From the NCBI GenBank assembly GCA_031288885.1, contig JAITQP010000035.1, positions 1 through 7,294 on the forward strand: a stretch of DNA of 7,294 nucleotides, given 5' to 3'. The position numbers were made by a program, and so were the translations under genes. The notes below the pieces were generated by a model, which saw only the letters and a list, made by a program, of their open reading frames with translations, was not told where the DNA came from and did not search any database. Origin of the DNA: Prevotellaceae bacterium. GTDB taxonomy: Bacteria > Bacteroidota > Bacteroidia > Bacteroidales > UBA932. Every line of letters begins with the position of its first letter. Positions within the stretch are counted from its first letter, which is position 1. This document shows, piece by piece, positions 1 through 5,505 of the stretch.

Positions 1-70
1 GACGGCTGTTTGCGAGGAGATTCCTCCGCTCCGCGCGCTCGTTCCTCGCGCGCTCCGGTCGGAATGACGG
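1..70 (-). repeat. Dispersed CGTCATTCCGA-type repeat, copy A (cut by window edge)
   Basis: On the minus strand this reads CGTCATTCCGA, then a GC-rich insert of about 26 nt, then GGAGGAATCTCC and CGCAAACAG-like sequence. Positions 1-26 match the reverse complement of 169-194 at 24 of 26 bases. Positions 46-76 are an exact 31-bp direct repeat of 205-235. From memory, GTCATTCCGA...GAGGAATCTCC is a widely dispersed non-coding repeat in several bacterial phyla; only its repetition inside this window is seen directly. The element probably continues beyond base 1. Confidence 0.7.
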
Positions 71-81
71 CAGGGGGCGAG

Positions 82-134
82 GCGTGTAGGGACGCGAAGC
101 GTGTAGGGACGGCGTGCGCACGCTTCGCGTCCCT
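82..134. repeat. GTAGGGACG direct and inverted repeat
   Basis: A 13-bp sequence, GCGTGTAGGGACG, occurs at 82-94 and again at 99-111. Positions 88-103 and 119-134 are perfect 16-bp inverted arms built around GGGACGCGAAGCGTG, enclosing a 15-nt loop. The 14-mer GCGCACGCTTCGCG recurs at 116-129 and 289-302. This fits repeat sequence accreting in a gene-free zone. No T-tract follows, so I do not call it a terminator. Confidence 0.7.
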
Positions 135-150
135 TTCCCCCCCTACCGCC

Positions 151-237
151 CGTCATTCCGAGCGCAGCGAGGAATCTCCCCGCAAACAGTCGTCGCCGCG
201 CGCTTCGCGCGCTCCGGTCGGAATGACGGCAGGGGCG
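151..237 (+). repeat. Dispersed CGTCATTCCGA-type repeat, copy B, ending in an inverted copy of its own end
   Basis: The plus strand reads CGTCATTCCGA (151-161), a segment containing GAGGAATCTCC, and CGCAAACAGTCGTC up to 194. It then continues through a CGCGCGCTTCGCGCG palindrome to TCGGAATGACG at 218-228, the exact inverse of its start. The whole therefore has 11-bp terminal inverted repeats and looks MITE- or REP-like. Its right end, 205-235, is shared exactly with copy A. There is no transposase gene in the window, so mobility is inference. Confidence 0.7.
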
Positions 238-253
238 GGCGCGAGTGGTGTGC

Positions 254-280
254 AAAAAAGGGCGGGTTTGAAACCCGCCC
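254..280 (-). terminator. Intrinsic terminator for the minus-strand miaB operon, made from a dispersed palindrome
   Basis: Read on the minus strand, GGGCGGGTTT (280-271), a single C, and AAACCCGCCC (269-260) form a perfect GC-rich hairpin, directly followed by six T residues (259-254). It lies about 47 nt downstream of the miaB stop codon in the direction of transcription, as a rho-independent terminator should. The GTAGGGGCGGGTTT...AAACCCGCCC palindrome is, from memory, also a widespread dispersed repeat, so this copy may be a repeat serving as a terminator. Confidence 0.75.
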
Positions 281-303
281 CTACAACGGCGCACGCTTCG
301 CGC

Positions 304-338
304 CATTAATCATTAATCATTAACCATTAATCATTAAC
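304..338. repeat. Heptanucleotide tandem array (CATTAAY x5) covering the miaB stop codon
   Basis: There are five contiguous 7-mers: CATTAAT, CATTAAT, CATTAAC, CATTAAT, CATTAAC. On the minus strand the unit reads RTTAATG, and because 7 is not a multiple of 3 it puts TAA stops in all three frames. The miaB stop codon (327-329) and its last three codons (V-N-D) lie inside the array, so the end of the protein is repeat-derived. Confidence 0.85.
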
Positions 339-1667
339 TCTCCGCGTTGCGGAGGTGCAGCGGGTGGGGGTTAGGGTGAGGTAGTCGCCAACGCTGTGGC
401 TGCCGCGCGGGAATACGACTACCATGTTTTGGGAGGTGCGCCCAAAGAGCTGCTCCTTCGACTTCTTGGAGAAGCCTTCGGCTAAAACCTCTACAGGCTT
501 GCCCACGTAGGGGCGCTTTGCCTTGAGCGAGAGCTCGCTCTGGAGGGCGATAATTTCGTTCAGCCGGCGCAGCTTCACGTCCTCCGGCACGTCGTCCTTG
601 AGGCGGCGCGCCGCCTTGGTGTTGGGACGCTCGGAGTACATGAACATGAACGCAAAGTCGTAGCCTACCTCGCGCATGAGCGAGAGCGTTTGCCGGTGGT
701 CGTCCTCCGTTTCGGTGCAAAAGCCCGCTATCAGGTCGGTGGAGATGCTGCACTCGGGCAGCATGCTGCGAATGGCGGCAATGCGCTCCAGATACTCCTC
801 GCGCGTGTACTTCCTGTTCATCAGCTCCAGCACGCGGGTGCTGCCGCTCTGCGCGGGGAGGTGTATGCTCCTGCAAATGTTGGGGTGCCGCGCCACTACG
901 CGCAGCACCTCGTTGCTCATGTCCTTGGGGTGCGAGGTGGAGAAGCGCACGCGCAGCTGGGGCGAGAGCAGCGCAACGCTCTCCAGCAGCTGGGCAAAGG
1001 TGCAGGCTTCCGTTTTTCCGTCGCCGGCAAGCGCCCTGTAGCTGTTCACGTTTTGCCCCAGCAGCGTCACCTCCCTGTAGCCGCCGCTGACGAGGGCCTG
1101 CACCTCGCGCAGGATGCTTTGCGCATCGCGGCTTCGCTCTGCGCCGCGCGTGTAGGGCACCACGCAGTAGCTGCACGCGTTGTTGCACCCGCGCATGATG
1201 GACACAAACGCCGACACGCCGTTGGTGTCGTAGCGCACGGGGGCAATTTCGGCGTAGGTTTCCTCGCGCGACAGCTCCACGTTTACGCCCTTTTGCCCCG
1301 CTCTGGCTACGCTCACGAGGTTGGGCAGCTCGCGGTAGGCGTCGGGGCCAACCACAATGTCAACGGATTGCTCCTGCTCCAGCAGCTTTTCCTTCAGGCG
1401 CTCCGCCATGCAGCCAATAACGCCCAGCATGAGCTGTGGCTTTTTCCGCTTGAGCGCGCGCAGCTCTGCCAGCCGCCCCCACACGCGCTGCTCGGCGTTT
1501 TCGCGGATGGAGCAGGTGTTTATCAGCACAAGGTCGGCGCTTTCGGCGGCGCTGCACAGGGCGTAGCCCTGCCCGCGCATGACGGAGGCTACCACCTCGC
1601 TATCGTTTACGTTCATTTGGCAGCCGTACGTTTCGATGTACAGCAGGGGAGTATGGGGGGAGGTCAT
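327..1667 (-). CDS. miaB: tRNA-2-methylthio-N6-isopentenyladenosine synthase (MiaB)
   Basis: Radical-SAM methylthiotransferase that adds a 2-methylthio group to i6A37 of tRNAs reading UNN codons; cytosolic. Length 446 aa, normal for the family. The N-terminal UPF0004 domain carries the three auxiliary-cluster cysteines C16 (YGCQMN), C52 (NTCSIREN) and C86 (GCMAER). The radical-SAM cluster motif CxxxCxxC is at C161, C165 and C168, in [19 protein letters not shown]-terminal TRAM domain for RNA binding spans about 376-440. The [14 protein letters not shown] motif and the general sequence favour MiaB over MtaB or RimO. The ATG start lies 6 nt after the stop of the TM2 gene, so it is last in a minus-strand operon and probably translationally coupled. 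Oddity: the final residues VND and the stop come from a heptamer repeat array, replacing whatever ended the ancestral protein. Identification is firm. Confidence 0.97.
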   Translation of the reverse strand: MTSPHTPLLYIETYGCQMNVNDSEVVASVMRGQGYALCSAAESADLVLINTCSIRENAEQRVWGRLAELRALKRKKPQLMLGVIGCMAERLKEKLLEQEQSVDIVVGPDAYRELPNLVSVARAGQKGVNVELSREETYAEIAPVRYDTNGVSAFVSIMRGCNNACSYCVVPYTRGAERSRDAQSILREVQALVSGGYREVTLLGQNVNSYRALAGDGKTEACTFAQLLESVALLSPQLRVRFSTSHPKDMSNEVLRVVARHPNICRSIHLPAQSGSTRVLELMNRKYTREEYLERIAAIRSMLPECSISTDLIAGFCTETEDDHRQTLSLMREVGYDFAFMFMYSERPNTKAARRLKDDVPEDVKLRRLNEIIALQSELSLKAKRPYVGKPVEVLAEGFSKKSKEQLFGRTSQNMVVVFPRGSHSVGDYLTLTPTRCTSATRRVND

Positions 1668-1673
1668 GCGCTT

Positions 1674-1952
1674 TTACCGTGTGGTGTAGTAGTGGTGCTC
1701 TATTTTATCCGCCAAATCGTTGTTGTAGGCGCTCACCATGTCGCCTATGCGGAACAGGTCAACCATGCTCCAGATAATGGTGACGGGGAGCCCTACGGCC
1801 ACGAGCGAAAGGATGAGCATCACCGCGCCGGAGCGCTTTTGGTTGATGTAAAATCGGTGTAACCCTAAAAATCCTAAAAAAAAGCAGCATACGGCGGCCA
1901 TCGCCGCCGAGCGTTTATTGGCTTCGTATCGAATTAGCTTTGCTGTGTTCAT
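1674..1952 (-). CDS. TM2-domain membrane protein, 92 aa
   Basis: Small inner-membrane protein with a TM2 domain. A short basic N-terminus (about 1-14) precedes a first hydrophobic helix (about 15-30, rich in A, C, F, L and G). The signature turn GFLGLHRFY follows (27-35), then a second helix (about 43-63) ending in WSMVDLFRI, with the conserved aspartate D65. About 25 polar residues form the C-terminal tail. Both ends are probably cytoplasmic, since two helices make a hairpin. TM2 proteins have no agreed molecular function in bacteria. It lies 12 nt downstream of the S41 protease and 6 nt upstream of miaB, so it is co-transcribed with them; AAGGAA abuts its ATG, closer than an ideal Shine-Dalgarno. 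The TM2 assignment is good; the role is unknown. Confidence 0.88.
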   Translation of the reverse strand: MNTAKLIRYEANKRSAAMAAVCCFFLGFLGLHRFYINQKRSGAVMLILSLVAVGLPVTIIWSMVDLFRIGDMVSAYNNDLADKIEHHYYTTR

Positions 1953-1964
1953 TTCCTTGCGTGC

Positions 1965-3575
1965 TTACTGTTCCATGTTGTTTATTGCGGCTTGCAGCGT
2001 ATTATCCACGCCATCCAAGAAGGGGTAAAAGCCCTCGTCGTCCAGCGCGGTGCCTCGTCCGATTTGGGCTTTAATGTGCGAAGATATGAGCTTCTGGCAG
2101 GCTCGCAGCTCCTCCCAGCTTCCGCTCACGCCGTTGCTCGCGGCGTAGCTGGTGAAGCTGCCGATGAGGTTTTTCCGGCTCAGGTACCTGCGGAGCTCCG
2201 GAAATGACCTGATTTTACTCAGCCGCGCCCTGTTGGCGTCTGAGAATTGCAGCGCAAACTTGTACACTAAGTTTTTGCGGAATACCGCCATGTAGTAGCT
2301 GTTGAAGCTGAGGGTATCAATCGGCACAAAAACGTCGGGCGTAATGCCGCCGCCGCCGTACACCGCTCTCCCGCTGCGCGTGAGGTAGCGCAGCGAGTCG
2401 TTTTGCTTGATGCTGTCCGCCACGTCCATTTCGCCGTGGTCGTAGCGGCGCTGTATTTCCAGATAGTAGTCGTCGTTTTCGCCGTTGCTGTTGTAGGGGC
2501 GCTGAATGCAGCGTCCGGAGGGCGTGTAGTAGCGCGCCACCGTGAGGCGCATGCCCGAGCCGTCGTTGAAGAAGAAGGGCTCCTGCACCAGCCCCTTGCC
2601 AAACGAGCGGCGACCAACAATCACGCCCCTGTCGTTGTCCTGTATGGCGCCTGCCAGCACCTCGCTGGCCGAGGCCGAGCCCTCGTCGATGAGAATGGCC
2701 ACGGGGATATTTTTTAGCGACCCGTGCCGGTCTGCAAAGTAATCCTTGCGCTTGGAGCTCTTGCCCTCGGTGTATACGATGAGCGCGCCCGCCTCCAAAA
2801 GCTCGTTGGCAATTTCGATGGCCTGCTCCAAGTAGCCGCCGGTGTTGCCGCGCAGGTCAAGGACTAAGTTTTGCATTCTTTCGTTCAGGAGCTTCTGCGC
2901 CGCCTCCTTAAACTCCGTGCCGGTGTTGCGCGAAAATTTGGATATTTTAATGTATCCGGTGTGCGGCGTGGACATGTAGGCAACATCTACGCTTTCGATC
3001 GGAACTTTTCCCCGCGTGATGGTTACCGGCACGAGGTCTTTTCCGCCCATTCGGCTCAACCCCACCCTCACCTTGCTGCCGCTCCTGCCGCGCAGCAGCC
3101 TCACCACGCTGTCCTGCGGTATTTTGCGGCCTGCCACTACGCTATCGTTAACGGTTATGATGCGGTCGCCGGCCTGCACGCCCACGCGCTCGGAGGGGCC
3201 TCCCACAATGGTGTTTATCACCACCACCGTATCCGAGAGCATGCTGAACAGCACGCCGATGCCCTCAAAATTTCCCTCCAGCGATTCGCTGGCCTCCTCC
3301 ATTGCCGAGGCGGGAATGTAGAGGGAGTGCGGGTCTAAGGATTTTAGCACCAGCTCTATCGATTTTTCTTCAATATCCTTGTGCGGGATATGGTCAACAT
3401 ACCCCTTGTCGATGAAGTTGAGAATGGTGTTGAACTTATTCCACTTTTGCACCGTCAGGTAGCGCCGCTGCAGGTTCGACTCCTGCACGCGAACGCCCAG
3501 CATAAAGCCTAAGGTCAGCGCTCCCGCAATCACCAGCGGAAATGTAATTCTTTTTTTAGCGAATTTTAGAGCCAT
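1965..3575 (-). CDS. S41-family C-terminal processing peptidase (CtpA/Prc-like)
   Basis: Serine protease with a Ser/Lys dyad that cleaves near protein C-termini; periplasmic and membrane-anchored. Length 536 aa. An uncleaved signal anchor lies at about 10-28. A PDZ domain follows at about 95-180 (EGIGVLF, then GGPSERVGVQAGDRIITVND). The S41 protease core spans about 200-360. LDLRGNTGG is at 239-247. Catalytic Ser is S302 in GSASASE and catalytic Lys is K327 in FGKG, 25 residues apart as in the CtpA/Prc family. The 170-residue C-terminal extension is the type seen in Bacteroidota S41 proteins. It is second in the operon, 10 nt after the dCMP deaminase and 12 nt before the TM2 gene. Substrates cannot be told from sequence; cell-envelope or lipoprotein processing is an inference. 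The ATG at 3573-3575 gives a sensible membrane anchor directly. Confidence 0.95.
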   Translation of the reverse strand: MALKFAKKRITFPLVIAGALTLGFMLGVRVQESNLQRRYLTVQKWNKFNTILNFIDKGYVDHIPHKDIEEKSIELVLKSLDPHSLYIPASAMEEASESLEGNFEGIGVLFSMLSDTVVVINTIVGGPSERVGVQAGDRIITVNDSVVAGRKIPQDSVVRLLRGRSGSKVRVGLSRMGGKDLVPVTITRGKVPIESVDVAYMSTPHTGYIKISKFSRNTGTEFKEAAQKLLNERMQNLVLDLRGNTGGYLEQAIEIANELLEAGALIVYTEGKSSKRKDYFADRHGSLKNIPVAILIDEGSASASEVLAGAIQDNDRGVIVGRRSFGKGLVQEPFFFNDGSGMRLTVARYYTPSGRCIQRPYNSNGENDDYYLEIQRRYDHGEMDVADSIKQNDSLRYLTRSGRAVYGGGGITPDVFVPIDTLSFNSYYMAVFRKNLVYKFALQFSDANRARLSKIRSFPELRRYLSRKNLIGSFTSYAASNGVSGSWEELRACQKLISSHIKAQIGRGTALDDEGFYPFLDGVDNTLQAAINNMEQ

Positions 3576-3585
3576 ATATCAATAG

Positions 3586-4008
3586 TTATAGTAAAACGTC
3601 TATCTGCTGAACTTGTATGCCTGCGCGCTCCAGCAGGCGTATTCCGTTGTCGTCGTGGTAGAGGTCTGCAAAAACAACGCGCCGGATGCCCGCCTGAATA
3701 ATCAGCTTGGCGCACTCCACGCAGGGCGACGAGGTGACGTAGAGCGTTGCGCCCTCGCTGCTGTTGTTGGATTTTGCAACCTTTGTTATGGCGTTGGCCT
3801 CCGCGTGCAGCACGTAGGGCTTGGTGACGTTGTTCTCCTCACACTCATTCTCAAACCCCGAGGGCGTGCCGTTGTAGCCATCCGAAATAATGCTACGCTC
3901 TTTGACCAGCAGCGCGCCCACCTGACGGCGCTTGCAGTAGGAGTTTTTTCCCCATATCCGCGCCATCTCCAAGTACCTGCAATCAAACTGATGCTGCCTG
4001 CCGCCCAT
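3586..4008 (-). CDS. Deoxycytidylate (dCMP) deaminase
   Basis: Zinc-dependent deaminase converting dCMP to dUMP, which supplies thymidylate synthesis; cytosolic. The zinc site is clear: H68-A-E70 (HAEANAI, with E70 the proton shuttle) and P95-C96-V-E-C99. GYNGTPSGFENECEE, typical of dCMP deaminases (ComEB type) rather than tRNA or riboflavin deaminases, lies at about 45-58. I chose the ATG at 4006-4008, giving 140 aa. A TTG at 4036-4038 is open in frame and would add ten polar residues, but it has no better ribosome site and the conserved region begins shortly after the ATG. It is first in the minus-strand operon, so it is the gene whose promoter drives the S41, TM2 and miaB genes. Confident on function, less so on the exact start. 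Confidence 0.93.
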   Translation of the reverse strand: MGGRQHQFDCRYLEMARIWGKNSYCKRRQVGALLVKERSIISDGYNGTPSGFENECEENNVTKPYVLHAEANAITKVAKSNNSSEGATLYVTSSPCVECAKLIIQAGIRRVVFADLYHDDNGIRLLERAGIQVQQIDVLL

Positions 4009-4101
4009 TGAATTATCATCTAAGTTATTTATATGCAATACGTTAATTTATTATGCTGAGGAACGAATTAATCTGCAAGTTTAATCAAAAAACGTAAAAC
4101 G

Positions 4102-4116
4102 ACAAAATTATTTTGT
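4102..4116. promoter_or_regulatory. 15-bp palindrome shared by the two opposing promoters
   Basis: ACAAAAT, a central T (4109), and ATTTTGT form a perfect odd palindrome. Its right half supplies the TTTG of the plus-strand -33 site. On the minus strand, 4110-4103 reads TAATTTTG, a match to the TAnnTTTG -7 element. It could be an operator for both operons, or simply two promoter elements overlapping; an AT-rich palindrome of this size is weak evidence for a regulator. Confidence 0.4.
4103..4110 (-). promoter_or_regulatory. Candidate -7 element for the dCMP deaminase operon
   Basis: The minus strand reads TAATTTTG, a full match to the Bacteroidota TAnnTTTG -7 consensus, about 95 nt before the chosen ATG at 4008. 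I find no TTTG at the expected distance upstream on this strand, so the call rests on one element. Confidence 0.4.
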
Positions 4117-4142
4117 AAAACACCATATTCTGATTAAGTTTG
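4112..4142 (+). promoter_or_regulatory. Bacteroidota-type promoter for sufT-queG-purD
   Basis: TTTG at 4112-4115 and TAAGTTTG at 4135-4142 are separated by 19 bp. This fits the primary sigma-factor pattern of Bacteroidota (TTTG, about 19-21 bp, TAnnTTTG) at both elements. Transcription would begin near 4150, leaving a leader of roughly 60 nt before the ATG at 4210. Confidence 0.7.
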
Positions 4143-4209
4143 CAATCTTTTTAATCGGCAGCCCGACGGAAGCGGAAGGCCTGCCCCCTGTAAAAAAAAA
4201 ATTTACGCG

Positions 4210-4530
4210 ATGAACGCTGACAAAATATTAGCCATACAGAAAGACATTGTGCGGGTGCTCCGCAACATTTACGACCCCGAAATTCCGGTAAGCGTGTACG
4301 AGCTTGGGCTTATCTACGAGGTGCAGGTGAGCGAAGAGGGCAAGGTTGACATCGCGATGACGCTCACCGCGCCCACCTGCCCCATTGCAGACGACATTGT
4401 GAGAAACGTGCAGGAGCAGGTGGCGCAGGTGCCCGAGGTAACCGAGGCAACCGTAAACCTCACCTTTGACCCGCCGTGGGACAAGGATATGATGAGCGAG
4501 GAGGCCAAGCTACAGCTGGGGTTGCTGTAA
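4210..4530 (+). CDS. DUF59/MIP18-family Fe-S assembly protein (SufT-like)
   Basis: Small cytosolic protein of the DUF59 (MIP18/PaaD/SufT) family, whose members help mature or deliver iron-sulfur clusters. Length 106 aa, the size of a single-domain member. Visible motifs: YDPEIPVSVYELGLIY at 21-36, with the DPE motif at 22-24; MTLTAPTCP at 50-58, with the conserved cysteine C57; and a C-terminal FDPPWDKDMMSEEAKLQLG tail at 86-104, typical of Bacteroidota versions. The ATG follows an A-rich leader without Shine-Dalgarno. First gene of the plus-strand run, 18 nt before queG, an enzyme needing two [4Fe-4S] clusters; that adjacency supports an Fe-S role. The family is certain. Whether it is SufT proper, as opposed to a paralogue serving another target, cannot be decided here, so I leave the symbol blank. 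Confidence 0.9.
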   Translation: MNADKILAIQKDIVRVLRNIYDPEIPVSVYELGLIYEVQVSEEGKVDIAMTLTAPTCPIADDIVRNVQEQVAQVPEVTEATVNLTFDPPWDKDMMSEEAKLQLGLL

Positions 4531-4548
4531 AGAAAATTTAGCTGACCA

Positions 4549-5502
4549 TTGCTGACACAGGACTTCATACAATCCGCCGCGCGCAGCGCCGGCTTTGACG
4601 CCTGCGGAGCTGCCGCGCTGGGCGCGCTGCCGGACGACATGCTCCGCAGCTACCACGAGTGGCTACAGGGCAGCGGTCACGCCGGCATGCGCTACATGGA
4701 GCGGCACCTGCAAAAGCGCGCCGACCCGCGCCTGCTGATGAAAAGCGGCGCGCGCACGGCGGTGGTAACGCTCTTTTCGTACAAGCCGCAGCGCCGGCAG
4801 CCGCCGCACCTGCCGCAGGTGTCGTGCTACGCCTACGGGGCGGACTACCACGCGCTGCTCAAGCAAAAGCTCTGGAGCCTGCTGGCAGCGCTGCAGGCCG
4901 AACAGCCGTCGCTGCAGGGGCGCACGTTTGTTGACACCGCGCCCGTACAGGAGCGGTACTGGGCGGCGCTCGCCGGCTTGGGCTGGCTGGGCAAAAACGG
5001 AATGCTGATAAGCAAGGAGCTCGGCTCCTACACGTTCATCGGCGTGCTGCTCCTGAGCGACGAGGTGGAGAGCAACGCCACGCCGCCAAAAAACCGCTGC
5101 GGCAGCTGCACGCGCTGCATCAACGCCTGCCCCACAGGCGCCATCATGGACAAGGGCAGGGTGAACGCGCGCCGCTGCCTGTCGTACCGCACCATAGAGC
5201 AGCACGCCAACCCGCCGCACGGCGACGACGCGGACGAGGCGGACGAGGCTAAGGGTGAAAAACCGGCTGCCTCACCCTACATTTTTGGCTGCGATATTTG
5301 TCAGGAGGTTTGCCCGTGGAACAGGAAAGCAAAGGCGGCAGCGCACAGCGAGATGCAAATGCTGCCCCAGCTGCTCACGCTCACCGCCAACGACTGGCTG
5401 GCTATGTCCGCCGAAGATTTTGACAAAATATTTGAGCATTCGCCCATCAAGCGGGCAACGCTGCTCGGAATGAAAGAAAACGTGAGGAGATTTAATTTTT
5501 AG
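4549..5502 (+). CDS. queG: Epoxyqueuosine reductase (QueG)
   Basis: Catalyses the last step of queuosine synthesis, reducing epoxyqueuosine to queuosine at tRNA position 34, using a cobalamin cofactor and two [4Fe-4S] clusters; cytosolic. Length 317 aa: the short form without the C-terminal HEAT-like extension of the roughly 380-aa enzymes. Motifs: N-terminal GFDACG (15-20) and GHAGMRYMERHL; catalytic-type Asp D129 in FVDTAPVQERYWA; GWLGKNGML; ferredoxin-like C184, C187, C190, C194-P; C210 in RCLSYRTIE; and C248, C251, C255 in CDICQEVCPWN. All eight cluster cysteines are present. The start is TTG at 4549-4551: an in-frame TGA sits at 4543-4545 and the next ATG is too far inside the conserved N-terminus. 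Oddity: residues 224-241 form an acidic insert containing a perfect 9-bp tandem repeat. Confidence 0.95.
   Translation: MLTQDFIQSAARSAGFDACGAAALGALPDDMLRSYHEWLQGSGHAGMRYMERHLQKRADPRLLMKSGARTAVVTLFSYKPQRRQPPHLPQVSCYAYGADYHALLKQKLWSLLAALQAEQPSLQGRTFVDTAPVQERYWAALAGLGWLGKNGMLISKELGSYTFIGVLLLSDEVESNATPPKNRCGSCTRCINACPTGAIMDKGRVNARRCLSYRTIEQHANPPHGDDADEADEAKGEKPAASPYIFGCDICQEVCPWNRKAKAAAHSEMQMLPQLLTLTANDWLAMSAEDFDKIFEHSPIKRATLLGMKENVRRFNF
5230..5247 (+). repeat. In-frame 9-bp tandem duplication in queG
   Basis: GCGGACGAG occurs twice in tandem (5230-5238, 5239-5247), encoding Ala-Asp-Glu twice at residues 228-233. It lies in the linker between the two cysteine clusters, which is about 10-14 residues longer and much more acidic than in QueG proteins I know. 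Replication slippage is the likely origin. Confidence 0.8.
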
Positions 5503-5505
5503 CTA

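Larger units (their letters stand above)
4009..4209. promoter_or_regulatory. Divergent intergenic promoter region between the two operons
   Basis: About 200 AT-rich bases separate the dCMP deaminase (minus) from the SufT-like gene (plus), in contrast to the GC-rich coding flanks. It holds the plus-strand promoter and the minus-strand promoter candidate listed separately. The heptamer GTAAAAC occurs at 94-100 and 115-121 of the 4000s (4094-4100 and 4115-4121), 21 bp apart. The plus-strand leader (4143-4209) contains GGCAG/CTGCC arms (4157-4161, 4181-4185) and a run of ten A residues (4192-4201) before the ATG. An A-rich leader without Shine-Dalgarno is usual for Bacteroidota. I recognise no riboswitch. 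Confidence 0.65.

Noticed and set aside
10..323. Plus-strand frames of 99 and 69 codons in the left intergenic patch
   Set aside because: They consist of the dispersed repeats translated (Arg/Ala/Ser-rich, with internal duplications) and overlap direct and inverted repeat units; no recognisable domain.
690..1862. 390-codon plus-strand frame
   Set aside because: It is antisense to miaB and the TM2 gene, in which the radical-SAM, TRAM and TM2 motifs are clear; a long open antisense frame is expected in GC-rich coding DNA.
4009..4038. Ten-residue N-terminal extension of the dCMP deaminase from TTG 4036-4038
   Set aside because: It needs a rare start codon without a ribosome site, adds only polar residues, and the ATG at 4006-4008 sits just before the conserved region.
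4143..4209. Riboswitch or cobalamin-responsive leader before the sufT-queG-purD genes
   Set aside because: The leader is only about 60 nt with one weak GGCAG/CTGCC pairing; none of the conserved cores I know (cobalamin B12 box, preQ1, purine) is visible.
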